A stretch of 64,000 bases of DNA from Lewinellaceae bacterium (GTDB taxonomy: Bacteria > Bacteroidota > Bacteroidia > Chitinophagales > Saprospiraceae): NCBI GenBank assembly GCA_020636315.1, contig JACJYA010000013.1, positions 1 to 64,000 of the forward strand, in the 5' to 3' direction. Of this stretch, positions 1-7,942 are shown in pieces. Position numbers and translations under genes: made by a program. Below the pieces are notes generated by a model. That model saw nothing but the letters and a program-made list of their open reading frames with translations. It was not told where the DNA came from and ran no database searches. Within the stretch, counting starts at the first letter, position 1. Every line of letters starts with the position of its first letter.

Positions 1-314
1 TGCAAAATGGCCGCTGGCCCAGTGTTTCCAGTTCCTCCTCCTTCGGGGGAGATGCCGGAGGCGGAGAGCCTGCCCCGTACACACAGTGTCGGGGGGGCTT
101 GCACAGTGGAAGCAGCCTTCGGGATACCGATTTATACGTAACCTAAATCTGTCCGACTACTAAAGGCCTGTTCCACAACCAAATGCGGCATGCTTTCCTG
201 ATCCCGGCTAATTACCATTGCCAATGGCTCAAGTGCAACCCCCAACCGCTAAAAAGATAGGCCAACCGCTAGGGAAGGCGCCACCCAAAGCGAAAAAGCC
301 GTATTTTAGAGGCC
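1..314. other. Left-edge non-coding stretch
   Basis: I see no convincing gene, RNA or promoter here. A short G+C-rich imperfect hairpin lies around 30-65. The sequence leads directly into the sensor kinase gene starting at 315. The 3' end of an upstream gene cut by the window edge cannot be excluded. Confidence 0.4.
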
Positions 315-3300
315 ATGATCTCCATCGGGTTTTTCCGGCATCGGCACTTTTGGGGGGCGCTGGCCCTTTTGCTCCTGCACCAGGCAGGTTACGGGCAGCC
401 CAATTTCAGTAACCCGATCGTATTGAATGAAGAAAACGGCCTGCCGAGCAACTACGTCACCTCCGCGGTTCCCGGGCCGGATGGGTTCATCTGGCTGGGC
501 ACTGCCAAAGGGCTGGCCCGCTTTGATGGTTCGGAAGTAAAAGTATTTCAGAAGACAGAAGGAGATACAGCGGCCTTGCAGGACAACATGGTTCACTGCC
601 TGTTGTTCGACAGCGAAGGGCAACTATGGGTGGGCACAGATGCCGGTATCAGCGTTATGAATATCCGGAAGGGAACCTTCCGCAACTACAATGGGCTGTC
701 TGTAAAAGGCCTGCCGCCCGGCAGGGTCACGGCGGCCTATGAGGATCGTCATGGTTATCTCTGGCTTGGGGCCGGCCCCGGGGGCGTGGTTCGCTACAGC
801 CACTGTATTGATGAGTTTGAAACATTCCGGATTGATGTCGGCGAAGATGCCGCCCTCGATTCTGCCCGGCTGAATAGTGTTCTGGACATTCAGCCGGGCC
901 GGGAAGGGGATTCGGTTCTCTGGCTGGCCACCCTCGGGGGGCTGGTTCGCTTCAATACGGAAACCAGCCGGCAGGAAGCCTTCGTATTATCCTCCCCTGA
1001 AGTAGATTGGCAACATGGTTTCAACTCCATGCGGAAAGTGTGCGTGCATCCCAATGGGAAAATCTATGTCGGTGGCTGGGGCGGAGCCGGAGAGTTTGAT
1101 CCATTGACAAAAAGATTCCGCCACCTGGATTTTCCCGGCTCGGGAGGGCGCCGCTCTATTGCCCGGCGCGCGGTTATTTCACTATTGCCGGTGGGGCCTT
1201 CCGAACTGTGGGCCACTTACAACCGCGGAATGGCCATTTTCAACCTGGAAGCGTTTCAGCCCCGGGAAATTCTCTACAACCAAAGAGAAGAGGGAATGGC
1301 ATACGGGGTCAGCCGCATCGATGAGCAGGGGCGGATGTGGGGGGCTACCGAATGGGGTTTTTTCCTTTTCAACCCCTTGCGCAACCAGGTGGATTTTAAA
1401 GGGTTTCCCGTTCCGGATGACGAGCTGTTCTACATCACCAATGATGTAGAAGAAAGCACCGACGGGCGGTTTCTGTACCTGGCCGTTATCCAGGGAGAAG
1501 GGCTTTATATATTCGACCGGCAAACCGGCAGGTGGAGCATCATCCGGGCGCCGGAGCGTTTCTACGACAACCTCGGAGGGTTCCCTGCTCAGAAGATCCT
1601 GCGGCTTCGGGACGGCCGCATAGTGGTGGCCTGCACGAATAAACTCTTTTATTTCCACGAAAAGGAAAGGCAACTGGAGCACATTCCGCTGCCTTTCCCC
1701 GAAAAGGCGCCTTTCTTCCGGGCGATGGTGGAAGGAGAGGACGGAGAGGTGTGGCTTGGCAGCCGCCGGCGGGGCCTTTTTCGTGTGAACCTTGCCGGGC
1801 ATACAGTTCGCCATTACGAAACAGAACTTCAGGATGGAGACGCGAACCGCAGCACCTGGGTGGAGTGCCTTTTTCGGGATAGCAGGGGCCAGCTATGGAT
1901 ACGGGCGGCTTCCGGCTTCAGTGTGTATCTGCCGAAAAAAGACACGATCATCAACTTCCCGGCGGTTGGAGAAGGAGGGGAGCGTTCGGGGAGCTTTTCA
2001 GAAGTCTGGGGGTTTGCTGAAGACCATCAGGGAAGGCTTTGGGTGGCCGGCGGTAAGGGAGGACTGGGAGTCGTTGACCTCGAAAACCCCGGACAAGGTA
2101 TCGTCAGAAAATACACTGCCAGGGAAGGACTCAACTGCGACAACGCTCTGAACGTTATCTGCGACGGCAACGGCATGCTCTGGGTAAACGGAGAACGGGG
2201 GTTGGTAAGGTTTGACCCGGCCACGCTGAAGAATGAATTGTTTGGCGCTGGTTACGGCATCCCCGTGAAGAATTCCAATGCATTTGCTCTGCTGAAAAGC
2301 GGAGAGCTGGCCATCGGGGCAAGGAAAGGAATTTATTCCTTTCATCCTGACAGCCTGCGCGCCAACCCGGAACAGCCTTTGCCCTACCTTACTTCCTTTA
2401 AGGTCTTTGATGAGGAGGCCCGCCTGCCGGAAGACAGGCAGGTGCGCCTGAGCTACCGGCAGAACTTCTTTTCTTTTGAGTTTTCCGCTATCAGTTTCAA
2501 CCTGCCGGAACAAAACACCTTCGCCTACCAGCTGGTTGGCGTTGATGAAGGCTGGATCTATGCCGGAAGGCGCCGTTTCGCTTCCTACACCAATATTCCC
2601 GGCGGGCAGTATCAGTTTCGCATCAAAGCCGCCAACAATGAAGGAATATGGAATGAGGAAATTTATTCCCTGGGAATTTTCATTACCACCCCCTGGTGGA
2701 AAGCCTGGTGGTTCTGGCTGGCCCTGGTGGCCTTCCTGCTCTTCGATGCCGTTTTGTTCGTACGCTGGCGCATTACCCAGATTCGGAGGAAGGAGGCGAT
2801 GAAGTCGGACTTCGACCGCAAGCTGGCCAATGTGGAGCTCAATGCCCTGCGCGCGCAAATGAACCCGCATTTTATTTTCAACTGCCTCAACTCCATAGAC
2901 TATTACATACTGAAGAATGACACAGACAAAGCATCCGACTACCTCAACCGCTTTTCCCGGCTCATCCGGCTCATCCTTCAGAATTCCCGCTCGGAATACG
3001 TCAACCTGAAAGATGAACTGGAGTCGCTGAAGTTGTATATTGAAATGGAAAGCCTGCGGTTTGAGCAACAGTTTGACTATGAGGTCAAAATAGGGCGGGG
3101 GCTTCAAATCGAGGAGATAGAAATTCCGCCCATGCTCCTGCAGCCGTATGTGGAGAATGCAATATGGCACGGACTGGTCCACCGGGACGGCAAAGGGCGG
3201 CTCGACCTGGCCATTACCCGGGAGAACGGCTCCCTGCACTGCGTGATACAGGACAACGGGATCGGCAGAGAGGAAGCTCAGCGGTTGCGCTCCAAAACCG

Positions 3301-3458
3301 CCACCCGCCGAAAATCCATGGGCATGTCCATCACCCAGGACCGGATCAGCATGATCAATAGGCTTTACAATGCTGACGCCGCGGTGCAGGTCTCCGACCT
3401 GAAAGGTGAGCAGGGGCAGGCGCTGGGCACCAGGGTTGAGTTGTGGATCCCTTTGTGA
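315..3458 (+). CDS. Two-component regulator propeller sensor histidine kinase (LytS type)
   Basis: Predicted membrane sensor kinase of 1047 aa. A signal peptide ends near residue 27. It is followed by a long periplasmic seven-bladed Reg_prop propeller region (blade motifs such as GLxRFD and LWVGT recur), then a Y_Y_Y domain near residues 715-790 and a single Trp-rich membrane segment near 792-818. The cytoplasmic part is the His_kinase/LytS type: the phosphoacceptor is the His of QMNPHFIFN (about residue 852), followed by an ATPase domain with PYVENAIWHG and DNGIG. The response regulator gene starts 45 bp downstream, so the two probably form one operon and a cognate pair. In Bacteroidota such kinases often sense polymers or cell-surface signals; the ligand here is unknown. 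The start is the first Met before the signal peptide. Confidence 0.93.
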   Translation: MISIGFFRHRHFWGALALLLLHQAGYGQPNFSNPIVLNEENGLPSNYVTSAVPGPDGFIWLGTAKGLARFDGSEVKVFQKTEGDTAALQDNMVHCLLFDSEGQLWVGTDAGISVMNIRKGTFRNYNGLSVKGLPPGRVTAAYEDRHGYLWLGAGPGGVVRYSHCIDEFETFRIDVGEDAALDSARLNSVLDIQPGREGDSVLWLATLGGLVRFNTETSRQEAFVLSSPEVDWQHGFNSMRKVCVHPNGKIYVGGWGGAGEFDPLTKRFRHLDFPGSGGRRSIARRAVISLLPVGPSELWATYNRGMAIFNLEAFQPREILYNQREEGMAYGVSRIDEQGRMWGATEWGFFLFNPLRNQVDFKGFPVPDDELFYITNDVEESTDGRFLYLAVIQGEGLYIFDRQTGRWSIIRAPERFYDNLGGFPAQKILRLRDGRIVVACTNKLFYFHEKERQLEHIPLPFPEKAPFFRAMVEGEDGEVWLGSRRRGLFRVNLAGHTVRHYETELQDGDANRSTWVECLFRDSRGQLWIRAASGFSVYLPKKDTIINFPAVGEGGERSGSFSEVWGFAEDHQGRLWVAGGKGGLGVVDLENPGQGIVRKYTAREGLNCDNALNVICDGNGMLWVNGERGLVRFDPATLKNELFGAGYGIPVKNSNAFALLKSGELAIGARKGIYSFHPDSLRANPEQPLPYLTSFKVFDEEARLPEDRQVRLSYRQNFFSFEFSAISFNLPEQNTFAYQLVGVDEGWIYAGRRRFASYTNIPGGQYQFRIKAANNEGIWNEEIYSLGIFITTPWWKAWWFWLALVAFLLFDAVLFVRWRITQIRRKEAMKSDFDRKLANVELNALRAQMNPHFIFNCLNSIDYYILKNDTDKASDYLNRFSRLIRLILQNSRSEYVNLKDELESLKLYIEMESLRFEQQFDYEVKIGRGLQIEEIEIPPMLLQPYVENAIWHGLVHRDGKGRLDLAITRENGSLHCVIQDNGIGREEAQRLRSKTATRRKSMGMSITQDRISMINRLYNADAAVQVSDLKGEQGQALGTRVELWIPL

Positions 3459-3503
3459 TCAGGTGTATCCCTTTGAATTGAAAACCTGTAAAAACCCAAC
3501 ACC

Positions 3504-4247
3504 ATGATAAAAGCTGTAATAATTGATGACGAACGCCACAGCGTGGAGACCCTGAAGCTGAAGCTGGACAAGCATTGCCCTGAGGTGGTGGTGGCTGCTT
3601 CTTTTACGGACTCTGAACGAGGGCTGGCCCATTTGAGAGAAGATCCGCCGGACCTATTATTTCTGGATATTGAGATGCCGCGGCTCAATGGTTTCGAGTT
3701 GCTGGAAAGCCTGGGGGAGGTGCCTTTTGATGTGGTTTTTACCACGGCCTATGACGAGTTCGGCATTCGGGCCATTAAGTTCAGTGCGCTGGATTATTTG
3801 CTCAAACCTGTACAGGTGGAGGAACTGAAAGCGGCCATCGAGCGCTATAACCAGAAGTCGAGCCACAACCTTTCCAATTCTCAGTTGGAGGTGCTGTTCA
3901 GCAATATCAAGGACGAGCAACGGGGGCGCCCGGGCAAAATCGCCCTGGCGACCAAGGAAAGCATAGAGTTCGTGGCCCCGGATGATATTGTGGTTTGCTC
4001 GTCCGACAGCAACTACACCATGGTCTATATGAAAGACGGCAGGAAGAAGCTGATCTCAAAGACACTCAAAGATTTTGAAGAATTGCTGGGTGAATACGGC
4101 TTTTACCGCACCCACCACTCCCACCTGGTCAACCTCAATCACGTGCGCGAATTCGTCCGCGCCGATGGCGGATACCTGGTAATGAACAATAAAATGACGC
4201 TGCCGGTCTCCCGCAGCCGCCGGGAGGAACTGCTAAGGCAGTTTTAG
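3504..4247 (+). CDS. LytTR-family response regulator
   Basis: Response regulator of 247 aa. The N-terminal receiver has acidic residues D8/D9 and the phosphorylatable Asp at about D55 in LFLDIEMP, with KPV near the end of the domain. A linker leads to a C-terminal LytTR DNA-binding domain (about 140-247; FYRTHHSHLVNL is the typical segment). It probably receives phosphate from the kinase encoded 45 bp upstream and acts as a transcription factor. Its targets cannot be told from the window. Confidence 0.95.
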   Translation: MIKAVIIDDERHSVETLKLKLDKHCPEVVVAASFTDSERGLAHLREDPPDLLFLDIEMPRLNGFELLESLGEVPFDVVFTTAYDEFGIRAIKFSALDYLLKPVQVEELKAAIERYNQKSSHNLSNSQLEVLFSNIKDEQRGRPGKIALATKESIEFVAPDDIVVCSSDSNYTMVYMKDGRKKLISKTLKDFEELLGEYGFYRTHHSHLVNLNHVREFVRADGGYLVMNNKMTLPVSRSRREELLRQF

Positions 4248-4619
4248 GGAGAGGGTTGTGTATAAAGAAGTGCGCTGACAACTCAAAGTTCAAAGTTGTC
4301 AGCTCACTAATTGGCCAAAGCAGGAATTGCTGGTGTTGAGTTAGGCGGCCCGGTAATCCGCAAAAACCTGGCCACTGCCTGCTGTTGATTGCCAGGCCTT
4401 TATATTCTTTCTCTGAAATTCGGGACTCATGTTATCCAGGTTCCTTTTCTGCCTTCAGCTCAAGTTTGCCCTCACCCTGCTCAATAAACCTGCCATCCGA
4501 TCATTTGCATTTGCCCCTCCCTTCTGTTTCACTTAATATTGTATTTGTACCGACTGTTCAGAGTAAGAAATCACCCGGCGTTTTTCCCGCCGAAACTGAA
4601 TTCAATCAAAAAAACCAGA
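4248..4619. repeat. Intergenic stretch with a 10-bp inverted repeat
   Basis: A perfect 10-bp inverted repeat (GCTGACAACT / AGTTGTCAGC, loop 10 nt) lies at 4274-4303, 27 bp after the regulator stop codon. It lacks a T-run, so it is a weak terminator at best. I see no gene in the rest; a TGTATTTG near 4546 could be a poor -7 box for the next gene. Confidence 0.5.
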
Positions 4620-6344
4620 ATGAAAATGAAGAAAACAACCTGGGCCGTTCTGGCCCTGATCCTGTTGTCGGCCTGCCAGGCCAGGAAAAAGAAGACTGCC
4701 AGGCAAGACATTACCCAAGCCACTCCGGTGATGTGCGCTCCCAAAGCAGTGGACGCGCTGGCCGATACCGATCAGCCGGCGCCGGTATTTTCCGGACTGG
4801 GAGATTACGATTTCCCGATCACCACAAGATCGGAGGAAGCCCGGAAGTTCTTTTTGCAGGGTTTTAAACTGGCCAATTCCTTTAACCACGCCGAGGCCGC
4901 CCGTTCTTTCATTTATGCTACTAAACTGGATCCCGAGTGCGCCATGTGCCACTGGGGGCTGGCTTACGTTCTGGGGCCGAACTACAACGTCGGCATGGAC
5001 CCTTCGACGGTGGAACTCGCCAATGAGTCTGTAGAACAGGCCCTCCGGTATATATACGATACCACCCCCCGCGAGCAGGCGCTGATCCGTGCCATTGCCC
5101 GGCGCTATCCTCCCGAACCTGTTGAGGACCGGTCTGAATATGATATAGCATACATCGAGGCGATGCGGCAGGCGTACCGGCAATTTCCCAAAAATGATCA
5201 CATTGCAGCCATGCTGGCAGAGGCCATCATGGACGCACACCCCTGGGATCTTTGGTCTTTCGACGGAGATCCGCGCCCATGGACGCCGGAGATCCTGGAG
5301 ATCCTGGAGGGCATTATCGGGCGCAACCCCAAGCACATTGCCGCCATACACCTGTACATCCATGCCACCGAGGCTTCCCAAACTCCGGAACTGGCCAAAG
5401 CCTATGCCGCCCGGCTTCCCGAGCTGGCGCCGGGCGCCGGCCACCTGGTGCACATGCCTTCCCATACTTACATCCGGACGGGAGACTACCACCTGGGCTC
5501 AATGGTCAATTCCGCAGCAGTAGAGGTCGATAGCCAGTACGTTAGTGCCTGCCATGCCGCCGGTGTGTATCCATTGGCCTATTATCCACACAATTTCCAT
5601 TTCCTCTCGGCCTGTGCGGCCTTTGAGGGGCGCAGTAAGCTTTCCATTCAGGCCGCCCGGAGAATGGTGGCCAAGCTGGATATGGATGCCATGCGCCAGC
5701 CCGGCCTGGAAACCATACAGCACTACTGGTCAATCCCCTATTACCTGTATGTGAAATTCGGCAAGTGGGATGAAGCCCTGGCCGAGCCCAGGCCCGGCGA
5801 AGATCTTATTTATCCCCGGGCGATCTGGCACTATGCCCGCGGTATTGCTTTTGTTGCCAAAGGGCAGGCAGAGGAGGCCAGAGAGGAACTCGAAGGCCTC
5901 CGGGCGGCAGCGGCCAGCCCGGCTGTACAAGGGATCACCATCTGGGACATCAATTCAGTGTCCAGCCTGCTGAAGATCGCGGAAAAGGTGCTCAGCGCCG
6001 AGATCGCCAATTCGGAGGGGCGGCCCGAAACCGCCATTCAGTTGCTAACCGAAGCAGTTGAACTGGAGGACGGGCTGAATTATAACGAACCGCCCGACTG
6101 GTTCTTCTCCATCCGCCACCACCTGGGGCCCATACTGCTGGCGCAAAAGCGCTACGCGGAGGCCGAGGAACTTTACAAGCGCGACCTGGAGCTGTTCCGA
6201 GAGAATGGCTATGCGCTGAAAGGATTGTACGAAAGCTTAATGGCACAGGGCAGGGAAGAAGAGGCCAAGGCGGTGAAAAAGCGGTTCGACAAAGCCTGGC
6301 AATGGGCCGATGTGCGCCTGGAGGCTTCCAAAGTGGTGAGTTAG
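4620..6344 (+). CDS. TPR-like lipoprotein with a CxxCH motif
   Basis: Predicted lipoprotein of 574 aa. The start at 4620 (or the Met at 4626) gives a proper lipoprotein signal with lipobox LLSAC; the reading frame stays open further upstream, but that would put about 27 hydrophilic residues before the signal. The rest is helical with TPR-like repeats (for example EARKFFLQGFKLANSFNHAEA and the C-terminal YAEAEELYKRDLELF). It belongs to a widespread bacterial family of TPR proteins with a conserved ECAMCxWG motif near residues 103-110. Here that motif reads CAMCH, formally a c-haem attachment sequence, although other family members lack the His. The function of the family is not known to me. 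It stands alone between intergenic regions. Confidence 0.8.
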   Translation: MKMKKTTWAVLALILLSACQARKKKTARQDITQATPVMCAPKAVDALADTDQPAPVFSGLGDYDFPITTRSEEARKFFLQGFKLANSFNHAEAARSFIYATKLDPECAMCHWGLAYVLGPNYNVGMDPSTVELANESVEQALRYIYDTTPREQALIRAIARRYPPEPVEDRSEYDIAYIEAMRQAYRQFPKNDHIAAMLAEAIMDAHPWDLWSFDGDPRPWTPEILEILEGIIGRNPKHIAAIHLYIHATEASQTPELAKAYAARLPELAPGAGHLVHMPSHTYIRTGDYHLGSMVNSAAVEVDSQYVSACHAAGVYPLAYYPHNFHFLSACAAFEGRSKLSIQAARRMVAKLDMDAMRQPGLETIQHYWSIPYYLYVKFGKWDEALAEPRPGEDLIYPRAIWHYARGIAFVAKGQAEEAREELEGLRAAAASPAVQGITIWDINSVSSLLKIAEKVLSAEIANSEGRPETAIQLLTEAVELEDGLNYNEPPDWFFSIRHHLGPILLAQKRYAEAEELYKRDLELFRENGYALKGLYESLMAQGREEEAKAVKKRFDKAWQWADVRLEASKVVS

Positions 6345-6546
6345 TGGTTTGTCAAGCTTGAATTGTCGGGTAATTTATGGCGTCTTTTCCTCCTGCTCAT
6401 CCCCGGCACTCCGTGTGCGGGGTAAACTGTTGGAGAACCGGGCCTCGTAGCTAAGGCTACGATCCCGAACTTCCGCCTCGATCAGGCGAAAAATTCGCAG
6501 ATACCTTACCCGACATTCAAACGCTGACAAACCACTAGTGTAAATC

Positions 6547-6612
6547 TGACCAAAATCAACCCGTAGGGATGACAAAAGTCATCTGTCGCCCGGATATACC
6601 TTACTAATTTTG
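6547..6612 (+). promoter_or_regulatory. Tandem FNR-type boxes plus -7 box driving a candidate small RNA
   Basis: The distal box TGACCAAAATCA lies at 6547-6558. The proximal box TGACAAAAGTCA lies at 6570-6581 and extends to a perfect palindrome ATGAC-N4-GTCAT at 6569-6582. Their centres are 23 bp apart. The -7 element TAATTTTG at 6605-6612 matches TAnnTTTG and starts 29.5 bp from the proximal centre, placing that box near -42, the class II activator position. The same geometry recurs upstream of five other transcription units in this window. Confidence 0.75.
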
Positions 6613-6617
6613 AACCG

Positions 6618-6752
6618 TTGCAAGTAAAATTGACAGCAGAAGCCAACCAAAGAGAATAAGTTTCATGCTTTTACTTAGAGGCTATTGCCTTTATCTGGAA
6701 AATTTAGTGTTATCGGTTTTTAGATGAGCCCTTCCGAGTGAAGGGCTTTTTT
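6618..6752 (+). ncRNA. Candidate small RNA under FNR-type control
   Basis: The interval between the predicted start (about 6618, downstream of TAATTTTG) and an intrinsic terminator at 6729-6752 is about 135 nt and contains no conventional gene. The flanking genes converge on it, so the promoter and the plus-strand terminator can only serve a separate plus-strand transcript. A 20-codon reading frame (ATG 6665, TGA 6725) with a hydrophobic product lies inside, so a micropeptide is possible. The RNA is inferred from its boundaries, not from homology. Confidence 0.55.
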
Positions 6753-6756
6753 CTTT
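6729..6756 (+). terminator. Intrinsic terminator
   Basis: An 8-bp stem (AGCCCTTC / GAAGGGCT, loop CGAGT) is followed by six T on the plus strand only. No annotated plus-strand gene ends just before it, which supports the small RNA. Confidence 0.85.
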
Positions 6757-6767
6757 ACACTTATTTC

Positions 6768-7811
6768 CTAAGCATGCATATTCTCCAGCCGTTCCCGGTC
6801 GAGGATGTGGATAGCGCCTTCGACGATCTCGATGTAGCCGTCCTCTTTGAATTCGGTGAGCATGCGGATGACGCTTTCCTTGGCAGTGCCGACGAGGCGG
6901 GCCAGGTCATCCCGCAGGATGTTGATGCTGCCGTCTTCCTGCTTCTGGCTGAGCAACAGGATGGCGTCGGCCACGCGTCGGCGCACGGAGTTGTAGGCCA
7001 GGTTGAGCAGTTGTTCTTCTTTTTCGGTGACGTTGTCGGCCAGCATCTTGATCAATTGGGAGGCCACGTCCCGGTTGGCCAGCAGCAGCTTGTTAAAATC
7101 CTCTTTGGGTACCAGGCTGACTTCGGTATCTTCCATGGCTGCGGCCGACTCCGTATATTTTTCGTCCTTGATCAGGTCGAGGTAGCCGAAAAAATCACCG
7201 GGCTTGCAGATCTGGATGATGTAATCCTTACCCTCTTCGTTGGTCTTATAGACCTTTACCTTACCTCTTTTGACGAAATAGAGATAGCGGGGGAATTCGC
7301 CTTCCTCGAAGATGTGTTCCCGCCGTTTGACGGTCTTGGTTTTGCGCTCTTCGGAAAGTTTGCGCAGTTCTTCGTAGCCTTTAGCCTCATTGATGAAGGC
7401 GGTCAGCCCTTGTTCGGTTTTATCGAACTGTTTACGCAGTTGCTCGCTTTTGCGCAGGCGGGTCTCAATGACTTCCAGCAATTCGTCTTTGTAGAAAGGC
7501 TTGGTGATATAATCGTCGGCGCCGAGGTTCATACCGCGGCGGAAGTCGCTCTTTTCGGCCTTTGCCGTGAGGAAGATAAAAGGTACATTGGCCGTACTGC
7601 TCTTTTTGCTGAGGATGTTGAGCACGCCGAAGCCGTCGAGGTGGGGCATCATCACGTCGCAGAGTATGAGGTCGGGTGGGTCGGTAAGTGCTTTCTCGAC
7701 GCCGACCTTGCCATCTTCAGCAGAGGTGACCTCATAGCCGGACAATTCCAGGATCTCTTCCAGGTTTTCCCTGACCTCTCCATTATCTTCGATCACTAAG
7801 ATTTTCTTCAT
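6768..7811 (-). CDS. Response regulator receiver fused to CRP/FNR-type DNA-binding protein
   Basis: A 347-aa single-chain transcription factor. Residues 1-120 form a receiver with D9, the phosphorylatable D52 (LILCDVMMPHLDG), T82 and K104. Residues about 150-270 form a cyclic-nucleotide-binding-type beta-roll (FGYLDLI segment). Residues about 275-347 form a Crp-type winged helix. The recognition helix GTAKESVIRML keeps the Glu and Arg by which CRP and FNR read the GA of TGA half-sites. I see no N-terminal Cys cluster for an Fe-S centre, so the oxygen/redox signal probably arrives by phosphorylation. The FixL-like kinase gene lies immediately upstream on the same strand (131-bp gap), and this gene has its own TAnnTTTG promoter. 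It functionally resembles FixJ and FixK merged. It is the best candidate for binding the TGAY-N4-RTCA boxes in this window. Confidence 0.92.
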   Translation of the reverse strand: MKKILVIEDNGEVRENLEEILELSGYEVTSAEDGKVGVEKALTDPPDLILCDVMMPHLDGFGVLNILSKKSSTANVPFIFLTAKAEKSDFRRGMNLGADDYITKPFYKDELLEVIETRLRKSEQLRKQFDKTEQGLTAFINEAKGYEELRKLSEERKTKTVKRREHIFEEGEFPRYLYFVKRGKVKVYKTNEEGKDYIIQICKPGDFFGYLDLIKDEKYTESAAAMEDTEVSLVPKEDFNKLLLANRDVASQLIKMLADNVTEKEEQLLNLAYNSVRRRVADAILLLSQKQEDGSINILRDDLARLVGTAKESVIRMLTEFKEDGYIEIVEGAIHILDRERLENMHA

Positions 7812-7900
7812 TGTTTTTTTCGGTTAAACTTGGTAGTATAAGCTTGGGGCCCGAGGAAACTTTCCCCTCCCTTCGCGTTTTTCAAATGAGCTCTTTTTCA

Positions 7901-7908
7901 CAAATATA
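7901..7908 (-). promoter_or_regulatory. -7 box of the receiver-CRP gene
   Basis: On the minus strand this reads TATATTTG, a perfect TAnnTTTG, about 90 bp before the start codon. I find no FNR-type box in front of it, so the regulator gene may be constitutive. Confidence 0.6.
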
Positions 7909-7942
7909 ATACGAATGAGCGATTATTGCCCGCTAAGAGGTA

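Noticed and set aside
4274..4303. Member of the FNR-box set (contains TGAC and GTCA)
   Set aside because: The arms are 10 bp with a 10-nt loop and the TGAC/GTCA spacing is not 4 nt.
6768..7811. FNR-type box in front of the receiver-CRP gene
   Set aside because: The 131-bp gap has a good -7 box but no TGAY-N4-RTCA site.
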